Positions 21,568-28,368 of a DNA stretch of 33,978 bases are shown in pieces. Position numbers and translations under genes: made by a program. The number at the start of each line of letters is the position of its first letter. Positions within the stretch are counted from its first letter, which is position 1. The notes below the pieces were generated by a model. That model had not been told where the DNA came from, ran no database searches, and saw only the letters and a list, made by a program, of their open reading frames with translations. Origin of the DNA: Minisyncoccota bacterium (lineage in GTDB: Bacteria; Patescibacteriota; Minisyncoccia; Phycocordibacterales; UBA9973); NCBI GenBank assembly GCA_025453495.1, contig JALOQM010000007.1, forward strand, positions 1 through 33,978. The letters run 5' to 3'.

Positions 21568-22716
21568 ATGAAAAAAATAGTAGCTATTTTGGCTATTGTA
21601 CTGCTTGCGGGTGGATGGCTTGCACTGCGTCACCAGTCAACACAAAATGGTCAGATCAGAGTAAAAGTACTAGAGGTACTTGCAAGCGGACAGCAAAATC
21701 CTTTTGAAGGTGGTCATACCTATGAGACGCAGACACTCAAACTACACATCCTCACTGGAGCGGAAAAAGGAGAGGTTATTGAAATGTATAACGACTATGT
21801 GATGCTCAAAGCCGGTGATAGAGCATTTGTCTCAAAAGTAGTACTTGACGACGGAGAGCGCTACACATTGACTGAACCGGACCGCCTCCCATTGATGTAC
21901 TTTCTCATGATTGTTTTTATTGCCCTTGTTGTCGTATTTGGTGGGATACAAGGTGTGCGCGGATTGCTTGCACTTGGAGGGAGTCTTGTTTTGATCGGCT
22001 ATTTGCTTCTGCCAGGAATTCTCGAAGGGTATCCGATTTTATTGGTGACAATCGGCGTGTCTGCACTCATCATCATTCTCGGTTCATATGTGACGCATGG
22101 ATTCAACAAGACGACGACTGCTGCAGTCATTGGAATGATCATTACGATTACGATCACCGGCATCGCATCATATCTTGTGGTGGATGCTGCGCGACTCAAC
22201 GGCATCTCGACTGAAGAAGATTTTTATCTGGTTAGAGCGCTTGCAGGAAATATCGATCTCATGGGATTACTGCTCGGTGGAATGGTGATCGGATTGCTTG
22301 GCGTGCTCTATGACGCGGCAATTAGTCAAGCAGTTGCAGTCGAAGAATTACACCATGTTGCGCCGCATCTTGATCGAAAGATGATATTTGCTCGTGCAAT
22401 CCGAATCGGACGTGAACACATTGGCGCGCTTGTAGATACTATCGCAATTGCCTATGTCGGCGTATCGCTTCCGATTATCCTTCTCTTTATGGCTTCTGTT
22501 GATCTTCCATTTGCCCAGATTGCGAATCGGCAATTTTTCGCAACTGAGATCATCCGCATCCTTATGGCAAGTATTGGACTTGTACTTGCAGTGCCGATCA
22601 CAACTGCTATATCTGCGTGGATGCTCATGAAAGAAAAGAAAGAACCAGTTTCAGTAGAGACAATAGAGCAAGAAAAAAAGGCATTACAGCATTTCCATCA
22701 TCACCATCACCAATAA
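21568..22716 (+). CDS. YibE/F-family membrane protein with a His-rich tail
   Basis: The 382-residue protein has an N-terminal hydrophobic anchor (3-20), an extracytoplasmic beta domain (about 30-105, 'EVIEMYNDYVMLKAGDRAFV'), then about seven membrane helices. The order matches YibE/F proteins (COG5438), including 'GLLLGGMVIGLLGVLYDAAI' and 'GREHIGALVDTIAIAYVG'. The family is thought to be a transporter or permease; its substrate is unknown. The C-terminus ends in HFHHHHHQ, a natural His cluster that could bind Zn or Ni, just before a Fur-family regulator gene. TAAAAT (21555-21560) ends seven bases before the ATG, so it is probably leaderless. No operator palindrome is seen in its promoter. 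Confidence 0.87.
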   Translation: MKKIVAILAIVLLAGGWLALRHQSTQNGQIRVKVLEVLASGQQNPFEGGHTYETQTLKLHILTGAEKGEVIEMYNDYVMLKAGDRAFVSKVVLDDGERYTLTEPDRLPLMYFLMIVFIALVVVFGGIQGVRGLLALGGSLVLIGYLLLPGILEGYPILLVTIGVSALIIILGSYVTHGFNKTTTAAVIGMIITITITGIASYLVVDAARLNGISTEEDFYLVRALAGNIDLMGLLLGGMVIGLLGVLYDAAISQAVAVEELHHVAPHLDRKMIFARAIRIGREHIGALVDTIAIAYVGVSLPIILLFMASVDLPFAQIANRQFFATEIIRILMASIGLVLAVPITTAISAWMLMKEKKEPVSVETIEQEKKALQHFHHHHHQ

Positions 22717-22800
22717 GTTGATTCTGTTTTGAAGTTTTTTTGATTAAAGCATTTTGCTATGAATAGAGGAGGGTACTTTACTCAGGATACTTTTTAGGTT

Positions 22801-22823
22801 ATTATGCAATATACTTGCATAAT
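22801..22823. promoter_or_regulatory. Operator palindrome over the -10 of the Fur-family gene
   Basis: ATTATGCAA-TATAC-TTGCATAAT, with perfect 9-base arms (10 with the flanking T22800/A22824). It contains ATGCAA-N5-TTGCAT, the motif in front of the radical SAM and ATPase genes. The spacer includes the predicted -10 TATACT (22810-22815), which ends eight bases before the ATG. Binding would shut off the regulator's own gene. Confidence 0.82.
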
Positions 22824-23153
22824 ATGAGAACAAATATACACAAAGAACAAATAATGAAATTACTCAAAAAGAAGCATCTTTTGAGTATCGCTCAAATTCA
22901 CAAAGCATTACCTGATGCGGACTATTCGACAGTGTTTCGTAACGTAGAGCAGTTGCTAAAAGCAAAAGAGATAAAAAGAGTCGTTGTAGACAATAAGTCT
23001 GTCGTATATGAATCATCTCATGAAAGTCACGACCATTTTATCTGCAATGATTGTGGCCTTATCGAGTCTATAGATATCCCGCATGTATCTATACAAGGAA
23101 GAAAAGTCGATGATGTCACCGTACGAGGTATGTGTGATGAGTGCAGTAAATAA
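22824..23153 (+). CDS. Fur-family metalloregulator (Zur-like candidate)
   Basis: The 109-residue protein starts at ATG 22824; the frame extends three codons upstream, but these lie in the operator. It is shorter than usual for Fur (130-150). The winged helix is 'KKKHLLSIAQIHKALPDADYSTVFRNVEQLLKAKEI', with the recognition helix around DYSTVFRNVEQL. The dimerisation domain has 'VYESSHESHDHFICNDCG' and ends 'GMCDECSK', giving two CxxC pairs for structural zinc and several His for a sensing site. The adjacent CobW-type remnant and the His-tailed membrane protein favour zinc as the sensed metal, but Fe, Mn or Ni cannot be excluded. It is probably autoregulated through the palindrome at its start. 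Confidence 0.88.
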   Translation: MRTNIHKEQIMKLLKKKHLLSIAQIHKALPDADYSTVFRNVEQLLKAKEIKRVVVDNKSVVYESSHESHDHFICNDCGLIESIDIPHVSIQGRKVDDVTVRGMCDECSK

Positions 23154-23161
23154 AGATATAA

Positions 23162-23281
23162 ACATACTATGAAAAAAGAGACGATGGAACACCAGAGGCA
23201 GAACAAAAGATTATATTTATAGGAATCGATATGGATAAGGAATCTATTATGAGAGAGTTAACGGAGGCACTTGCTGCTTAG
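23162..23281 (+). pseudogene. C-terminal remnant of a COG0523/CobW-type metallochaperone GTPase
   Basis: The frame encodes TYYEKRDDGTPEAEQKIIFI, then GIDMDKESIMRELTEALAA and a stop. It has no start codon, and TAA lies just upstream. The pattern 'R...G....E..IIFIG.DMD...I...L..AL' is the end of the CobW C-terminal domain. The GTPase domain is gone. Intact COG0523 genes beside Zur genes are a known arrangement for zinc-limitation survival. It lies eight bases after the Fur-family stop codon, so it was probably once in the same operon. The rest of the gap to 23410 holds nothing I can identify. Confidence 0.6.
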
Positions 23282-23409
23282 CTTTCTTGTACCTGCAATT
23301 ACATCTATTACGCATAAGTAAATATGGGAATCTTTATTTGAATCACTATTTTTTATTGTAAAAAATTGTTCTTTTGGTTAAAAAACCCATTCAGTATAAA
23401 ATACTACAT

Positions 23410-23802
23410 ATGTTCATAAAACTATACGCGATTGCGCTGCCGATATTTTTTATCATTGATATGCTCTGGCTTGGATTTATAGCAAAGAATTTTTACAAAA
23501 ACCAAATCGGTTTTTTAATGAAGTCAGATATCAATTGGACGGCAGCAATTATTTTTTATCTACTATTTATAGTTGGCTTGGTATTGTTCGTTATCGCACC
23601 AGCTGTAGAAAAAGGCATGTGGACGCACGCACTTCTTTTTGGTGCACTGTTTGGTCTTATCACGTATGCAACCTATGATCTCACTAATCTCGCCACACTT
23701 AAAGACTGGCCACTTGTTGTCACTATTGTCGATCTTGCCTGGGGTGCGACTCTTGGAGCTCTTGTATCGGTGATAACGTACTTTATTGCTGAAGTACTAT
23801 GA
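23410..23802 (+). CDS. DUF2177-type membrane protein
   Basis: The 130-residue protein has four transmembrane helices. The family pattern is '[25 protein letters not shown]' at the start (about 12-36) and '[26 protein letters not shown]' in the third and fourth helices. The function of DUF2177 is unknown; an Asp-rich polar face inside the membrane is typical. I chose ATG 23410 because it matches the family start and a TATAAA-like -10 lies just upstream, which excludes the 12-codon extension. Its stop overlaps the next start (ATGA at 23799), so the two proteins are translationally coupled. Confidence 0.82.
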   Translation: MFIKLYAIALPIFFIIDMLWLGFIAKNFYKNQIGFLMKSDINWTAAIIFYLLFIVGLVLFVIAPAVEKGMWTHALLFGALFGLITYATYDLTNLATLKDWPLVVTIVDLAWGATLGALVSVITYFIAEVL

Positions 23803-24584
23803 TTGCGTATTTCACAACCCTTGCGCTTATACTTTTTGTCTACATGCAGTTCTGGTTTGTAGTCTCTTTGGTAAAAAAGAGAAATGATGTTGCTGATGTC
23901 GCATGGGGGCTTGGGTTCGTGCTCCTTGCGTGGGTGTCTTTCTTTATGGCTGATTTTAGAAATAGTGTTGGCCTTATCGTATCTGTCCTTGTGAGCATCT
24001 GGGGACTTCGCCTTGCATGGCATATCTATACTCGTAATAAAAACAAGATAGAAGATTATCGGTATCTTCAGTGGCGCAAGGAGTGGGGGAAATGGTTTTA
24101 TATTCGTTCCTATTTCCAGGTCTATATACTACAGGGAGTTTTGTTGTTCTTGATTGTTTCTCCAGTACTCATCATACATGCTAGCCAAGATCTCTCGTTT
24201 AGGGTGCTGACATTTATAGGCCTTCTTGTGTGGGCGATTGGATTTTATTTTGAAGCGATCGGTGACTTGCAGCTGGCGCGATTTATAAAAAATGCCGACA
24301 ATAAAGGCAAACTTATCATGACTGGTCTTTGGGCATATACTCGTCATCCAAACTATTTTGGCGAAGTCATGCAGTGGTGGGGGATTTGGCTCGTCGCACT
24401 AGGAACACCACTAGGGCACCTTACAATTATCGGACCGCTCACAATCACTGTCTTACTTTTGAAAATATCTGGCATTCCACTCCTTGAGAAAAAGATGGCA
24501 GCCCATCCTGACTTTGCAGCCTACAAAAAGCGAGTAAGTGTATTTTTCCCGCTGCCACCCAAAAAGGCAGATGAGTTGAACTAA
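23799..24584 (+). CDS. DUF1295 membrane protein (steroid 5-alpha-reductase-like)
   Basis: The 261-residue protein has six or seven hydrophobic helices. DUF1295 signatures are '[17 protein letters not shown]' (about 32-48), '[20 protein letters not shown]' (about 70-89) and the C-terminal ICMT/NnrU-like block '[20 protein letters not shown]' (about 176-195), which in related enzymes binds a nucleotide cofactor. It may be a lipid-modifying reductase or methyltransferase-like enzyme; the substrate is unknown. It is coupled to the DUF2177 gene by a four-base overlap. It ends five bases before the convergent comF stop, with no hairpin I can see between them. Confidence 0.85.
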   Translation: MIAYFTTLALILFVYMQFWFVVSLVKKRNDVADVAWGLGFVLLAWVSFFMADFRNSVGLIVSVLVSIWGLRLAWHIYTRNKNKIEDYRYLQWRKEWGKWFYIRSYFQVYILQGVLLFLIVSPVLIIHASQDLSFRVLTFIGLLVWAIGFYFEAIGDLQLARFIKNADNKGKLIMTGLWAYTRHPNYFGEVMQWWGIWLVALGTPLGHLTIIGPLTITVLLLKISGIPLLEKKMAAHPDFAAYKKRVSVFFPLPPKKADELN

Positions 24585-24588
24585 ATGG

Positions 24589-25257
24589 TTAATGCGCCAC
24601 GGTCAGACCGATCACGCGTTTTGCGCCTCCAGCAAGAAGCGCGCGCTTGGCTTCGGTGATGGTCGCGCCAGTAGTTGCGACATCGTCGATGAGGATGATG
24701 TTTCTATTTTCGACTTTTGCAGTATCAGAAACACTAAATGCGCCTCTGAGGTTCGACAGCCGCGCCTGCTTATTTTTTATCTTTGCTTGTGGGGGTGTAT
24801 TTTTCTTTTTTGTGAGCACGCTTGGAACAATTGTAAACCGATTCTCGGTGTCATGTTCTTTGATTGCACGCATGAGAAGTTCAGCTTGATTGAAGCCGCG
24901 AAAATTTCTGCGCGCTTTTGCAGAAGGTATGGCTATAAGCAAAGGGTCAGTGAAGTGAGAAAAGAGTGTTCGTTCAGCCATCTCTTCAATTAGATAGTCA
25001 TAGAGTATTCTGCCAAGGTTATGAGATATCTCACGATGCCGACGATATTTGAGAAGCCAGATTGCTTCACGGATGATAGGATGTCGGTAGTCAAATACTG
25101 AGATGATATCTTTGTCGATAGTGCCGTTTCTTGTGGAGAGCGGAGAACGCGAAAGGCAGTTCGGACAGATAGAGATACCATCTTTCCCGCATCCGACACA
25201 GCAACGAGGAAACACTAGTCCAATAAGTATTTCAAAAATAGTATATACATAGTGCAT
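24589..25257 (-). CDS. comF: ComF-family phosphoribosyltransferase-like protein
   Basis: The 222-residue protein has an N-terminal zinc finger (CCVGCGK...CPNC, about residues 19-35), a linker, and a phosphoribosyltransferase domain. The PRPP-binding loop is IILIDDVATTGATI (about 186-199), and 'RGFNQAELL' is the ComF-specific element. In competent bacteria ComF is needed for uptake or handling of transforming DNA in the cytoplasm. The gene is divergent from the type IV pilus cluster, and pili can serve as the DNA uptake machine, so a shared role is plausible. The start is ATG 25257; TATGAT (25270-25265) ends seven bases upstream (leaderless). Confidence 0.92.
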   Translation of the reverse strand: MHYVYTIFEILIGLVFPRCCVGCGKDGISICPNCLSRSPLSTRNGTIDKDIISVFDYRHPIIREAIWLLKYRRHREISHNLGRILYDYLIEEMAERTLFSHFTDPLLIAIPSAKARRNFRGFNQAELLMRAIKEHDTENRFTIVPSVLTKKKNTPPQAKIKNKQARLSNLRGAFSVSDTAKVENRNIILIDDVATTGATITEAKRALLAGGAKRVIGLTVAH

Positions 25258-25351
25258 GTACGAAATCATACGTTTCGAGACTCAAGAAAATGTCGAGTGC
25301 GTGTGGAAAAAGATGAAAACGCACACACTATGTTATACTTCTAACACATAT

Positions 25352-26458
25352 ATGGATACTTTACTCAAAAAACTCTTTGGTGACTTCAAGCTTTTTTCTG
25401 GCAAGACCAACGATAGTGTTGTCGGTGTGGACATTGGCTCATCAGCGATCAAAGTTGTCCAAATCAAAAAAAAGGGAGGCAAGGCGGTGCTTGAAACATA
25501 TGGTGCACTATCACTTGGTCCTTATGCCGACGGAGGTCAAGTTGGTCAAGTGACGAATCTCTCCGCGGAGAAAATTGCTACTGCGCTTGCTGATGTACTC
25601 AAGGAGTCAGGTGTGACGACAAAGATTGCTATTCTCTCTATTCCTGCATCAGCAAGTCTTATCTTCACAATTGAGTTACCGCCACTTGCCCTAGAAAAAG
25701 ATTTTTCTACTATCATTCCGACGGAAGCACGCAAATACATCCCTGTGCCGATCAACGAGGTCACCCTTGATTGGCTTGTGATCCCAAAGCGTGTAGAAGA
25801 AGAGCGGGTGCAGTCGGCAAATGAAAAAACAGAAGTACTTGTTACTGCAATTCACAATGACACGATTGCCAAGTACAACGAAATATTTAAACTCGCGGCG
25901 CTTGAGCCATCACCGTTTGAAATAGAAGTATTCTCTGCGGTGCGTTCGACATTCATGCACGAACTTGGCTCGGTGCTTCTTGTTGACATGGGTGCTTCCA
26001 AAACAAAGCTTACGATTGTTGATCGCGGTATTGTCAAGCAGTTCCATGCGATTGGTCGCGGTGCTGCTGATATCACTACAATGCTTGCTACCTCTCTTGA
26101 TATGCCGTTTGCAAAAGCAGAAGAGATGAAGCAAGAACTTGGCATGGCACCAGGTGCGACAGATCAGATTTCTGAGAGTATACGATCGTCATTTGATTTC
26201 ATCCTTGCGGAAATTGCAAGCGTCGTACTTGCATATGAAAAGAAGTATAATAAACCGATAAGTAAGATTATTCTTTCTGGCGGTGGTGCATTACTTCCAG
26301 GATTTGTCGATCTTGCCCGTGATCGATTTCGCTACGATACAGTGATTGCTAATCCATTTCAGAAGACTGAAACACCAGCGTTTCTTGAAGATGTTCTTGC
26401 AAAAATTGGTCCTGAGTTCTCGGTTGCTATTGGTCTTGCATTGAGAAAATTACAATAA
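25352..26458 (+). CDS. pilM: Type IV pilus assembly ATPase-like protein PilM
   Basis: The 368-residue protein is an actin/FtsA-like PilM. The phosphate-1 motif is GVDIGSSAIKVV (25-36), 'LLVDMGASKTKLTIVD' (about 210-225) is phosphate 2, and 'ILSGGGALLPGF' (about 308-319) is the adenosine motif. PilM sits on the cytoplasmic side of the inner membrane and binds the N-terminal tail of PilN. I chose ATG 25352; TATACT (25334-25339) lies 12 bases upstream. The longer frame from 25256 would run through the comF/pilM promoter region. It is the first gene of the pilus cluster. Confidence 0.93.
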   Translation: MDTLLKKLFGDFKLFSGKTNDSVVGVDIGSSAIKVVQIKKKGGKAVLETYGALSLGPYADGGQVGQVTNLSAEKIATALADVLKESGVTTKIAILSIPASASLIFTIELPPLALEKDFSTIIPTEARKYIPVPINEVTLDWLVIPKRVEEERVQSANEKTEVLVTAIHNDTIAKYNEIFKLAALEPSPFEIEVFSAVRSTFMHELGSVLLVDMGASKTKLTIVDRGIVKQFHAIGRGAADITTMLATSLDMPFAKAEEMKQELGMAPGATDQISESIRSSFDFILAEIASVVLAYEKKYNKPISKIILSGGGALLPGFVDLARDRFRYDTVIANPFQKTETPAFLEDVLAKIGPEFSVAIGLALRKLQ

Positions 26459-26538
26459 GTGTCATAATAGAGTGGTGGACACTTGTATAGCCACGCCAAT
26501 CGACATTTATTTTGTTATACTATTGGTATACTAGAAAT

Positions 26539-26592
26539 ATGAAAAACTGGAAATTACAAGCTAATACTACAAGCCTTCCAGTGGCTCTCTAA
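26539..26592 (+). CDS. Candidate 17-residue leader peptide before pilN
   Basis: ATG 26539 opens MKNWKLQANTTSLPVAL and stops six bases before the pilN ATG. TATACT (26527-26532, preceded by TTGG) ends six bases before this ATG, the same leaderless spacing as most genes here, so a transcript would begin at the peptide. Its translation could bring ribosomes to pilN, which lacks its own Shine-Dalgarno. No attenuator structure is visible. Confidence 0.4.
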   Translation: MKNWKLQANTTSLPVAL

Positions 26593-26598
26593 ATTAGG

Positions 26599-27231
26599 AT
26601 GGATTCAGATTTCAAAACATCGTTTATACCGAAGAAACCACTTGCAGAAGAACGCGTGCCAGTCAAAACGCGTTCGTTTGGTTTGGTGTCACTTATAGCG
26701 GGAGTTATATTTTTTGCAACATTGCTTGCTGGGGTAGGAGTGTATCTCTATAAGTCCTCTCTCACAAGTCAGGTTGCTGAGCTTTCGACATCGCTTGCAC
26801 GTGCTCGTGCGGCATTTGAGCCATCACTTGTCGAAACTCTCCAGACACTCGACAAGAGATTAAATGCTTCCAAGGAAGTCCTTGCCTTGCATACAACAGT
26901 GTCCCCTATATTCAGATCTCTTGAAGATTTAACGTTAAAGTCAGTTCGTTTTACTAAGTTTGGGTATGAGGTCGATCCAGACACAAACCGTATCACTGTC
27001 AAAATGTCAGGTACTGCACGCAGTTACACATCAATTGCGCTTCAGTCAGACATGCTTGGTAAAAATAAATATTTCCGAGACGTAGTATTTTCAAATCTTC
27101 AACTTGATGCGGCTGGAAATGTCGGTTTTGATCTTGGCTTTTCTGTTGATCCGGCGTATCTTAATTATTCAAATACGATAAGTGCACAATCGGCACCATC
27201 TTCCGGCACAGTGCCGCAATCAAACAACTAG
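26599..27231 (+). CDS. pilN: PilN-like pilus alignment protein
   Basis: The 210-residue protein has a short cytoplasmic tail (1-27), one transmembrane helix ('FGLVSLIAGVIFFATLLAGVGVYLY', 27-51), a coiled-coil segment ('SQVAELSTSLARARAAFE') and a ferredoxin-like periplasmic domain. It also has a Ser/Pro/Gln-rich tail. The tail lacks the strict PilN INLLP box, but FIPKKPL at residues 9-15 may play that part in PilM binding. Position between pilM and the PilO-like gene supports the call. With PilO it should form the inner-membrane platform of the pilus. Sequence similarity to classical PilN is weak by eye. Confidence 0.75.
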   Translation: MDSDFKTSFIPKKPLAEERVPVKTRSFGLVSLIAGVIFFATLLAGVGVYLYKSSLTSQVAELSTSLARARAAFEPSLVETLQTLDKRLNASKEVLALHTTVSPIFRSLEDLTLKSVRFTKFGYEVDPDTNRITVKMSGTARSYTSIALQSDMLGKNKYFRDVVFSNLQLDAAGNVGFDLGFSVDPAYLNYSNTISAQSAPSSGTVPQSNN

Positions 27232-27232
27232 T

Positions 27233-27817
27233 ATGAGACTTTTTATACCAATTCTTTTGCTTCTTGTATCAGTGGGAACATTTGCGTTCTACATTAATCC
27301 GACATATCAAGAAGTACAGTCGCTTCGTGCTGAAAAAGCAGAGTATGATGCGGCACTCAATAATTCCAAAATTCTCCAGTCGATCCGTGGTTCGCTCTCG
27401 GATAAATACAAAAGCATTGATCCAAACAATATCGCTAAACTCTCTAAGTTACTTCCAGACAATGTCGACAATATCAAGCTCATCCTTGAGATACAGCGTA
27501 TTGCATCGACTTACGGTATGACACTTCAGAATGTGAAATTTGATACAGAACAAAAGCCAACACAAACCGCAAACCAGGCAGGCTTTGTCACCTCTGGTGC
27601 CGCACAGTCTGGCCCCAAAAAGGACTTCGGTACATTTGATCTTGAATTCTCGACACAAGGATCGTATGCGAATTTCGTAAGTTTCCTTTCTGATCTTGAG
27701 CGGAGTCTGCGCATTGTCGATGTGAAGTCGATCTCATTTACTTCACAAAATGCCCAGGCGGGAAGTGATACCTATAAATATGACTTCAAGATAACGACTT
27801 ATTGGTTTAGAGGATAA
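27233..27817 (+). CDS. pilO: PilO-like pilus assembly protein
   Basis: The 194-residue protein has an N-terminal transmembrane helix (residues 3-20), a coiled coil (about 24-55) and a periplasmic ferredoxin-like domain ('LLPDNVDNIKLILEIQRIAS', then 'GSYANFVSFLSDLERSLRIV'). This is the PilO pattern: the 'LP...N...L...I..IA...G' block and the 'GSY..F..FL..LE...RI' block. It starts one base after the pilN stop. It should pair with PilN in the inner membrane. Confidence 0.85.
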   Translation: MRLFIPILLLLVSVGTFAFYINPTYQEVQSLRAEKAEYDAALNNSKILQSIRGSLSDKYKSIDPNNIAKLSKLLPDNVDNIKLILEIQRIASTYGMTLQNVKFDTEQKPTQTANQAGFVTSGAAQSGPKKDFGTFDLEFSTQGSYANFVSFLSDLERSLRIVDVKSISFTSQNAQAGSDTYKYDFKITTYWFRG

Positions 27818-27824
27818 CTACTAT

Positions 27825-28286
27825 ATGCAACCAAAAATAAAAAACATCATAATTTTTGTCGCAATCTTCGCTCTTCTTGTGGTGGGATATGTACTGTTTT
27901 TTGGCAACAAAGCTGAAACACCTGCGCTGACGAGCACTGCTGGGATCTCTGGAAGCTCAACGGCGACAACAGTGACCGGTACGAGCGATGTAGGCAAGGA
28001 ATTTCTCGCGACACTACTCAATCTGCGTACCATTAAGCTCGATGACTCGATATTTTCAGATCCAGCATTTAGAAGTCTACAAGACTTTGAGCTTGCGCTT
28101 ATTCCTGAAGCAAATCCAGGTAGACTTAATCCGTTTCTTCCTCTTGGTAGTGATATTCGCACAACTGCAGCGATTCCTACAGTATCGACCGTTACTGGAC
28201 CGACAACGCCAACAACTACAGGAACTGTGCAAGCCGCTGGCACTCCATCAGCTGGCTTTCCGACGAGTACAACTACTGCACAGTAA
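27825..28286 (+). CDS. Short membrane-anchored protein in the PilP position
   Basis: The 153-residue protein has one N-terminal transmembrane helix (7-26) and a Thr/Ser-rich segment (33-55). A short conserved-looking core follows, 'EFLATLLNLRTIKLDDSIFS', then DPAFRSLQDFEL and 'PGRLNPFLPLG'. The end is a low-complexity Thr/Pro tail. The NPFxP motif recalls PilP and similar pilus proteins, where an N-R-x-P-F-x-P element is common, and the gene order pilM-N-O-this fits. Patescibacteria have no outer membrane, so a secretin link is not expected. The role is inferred from position. It is closed by a strong terminator. Confidence 0.65.
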   Translation: MQPKIKNIIIFVAIFALLVVGYVLFFGNKAETPALTSTAGISGSSTATTVTGTSDVGKEFLATLLNLRTIKLDDSIFSDPAFRSLQDFELALIPEANPGRLNPFLPLGSDIRTTAAIPTVSTVTGPTTPTTTGTVQAAGTPSAGFPTSTTTAQ

Positions 28287-28290
28287 TTTA

Positions 28291-28323
28291 AAAAAACGTT
28301 TCTCCTATGGAGAAACGTTTTTT
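28291..28323 (+). terminator. Terminator after the first pilus transcription unit
   Basis: AAAAAACGTTTCTCC/GGAGAAACGTTTTTT is a perfect 15-bp stem with loop TAT. It separates pilM-N-O-'P' from pilB-T-C. Confidence 0.9.
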
Positions 28324-28368
28324 ATTTACTTTTGCATCAGCCATGAACTTGCTACAATAGATACAATC

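Noticed and set aside
22687-22716. His-rich end of the YibE/F-like protein as a cloning tag
   Set aside because: The codons are followed by native intergenic DNA and the Fur-family gene, with no vector sequence, and the run is interrupted (HFHHHHHQ).
28042-28368. Upstream extension of the PilB frame (109 codons)
   Set aside because: It overlaps the preceding gene and a strong terminator; the PilB domain begins at 28369.
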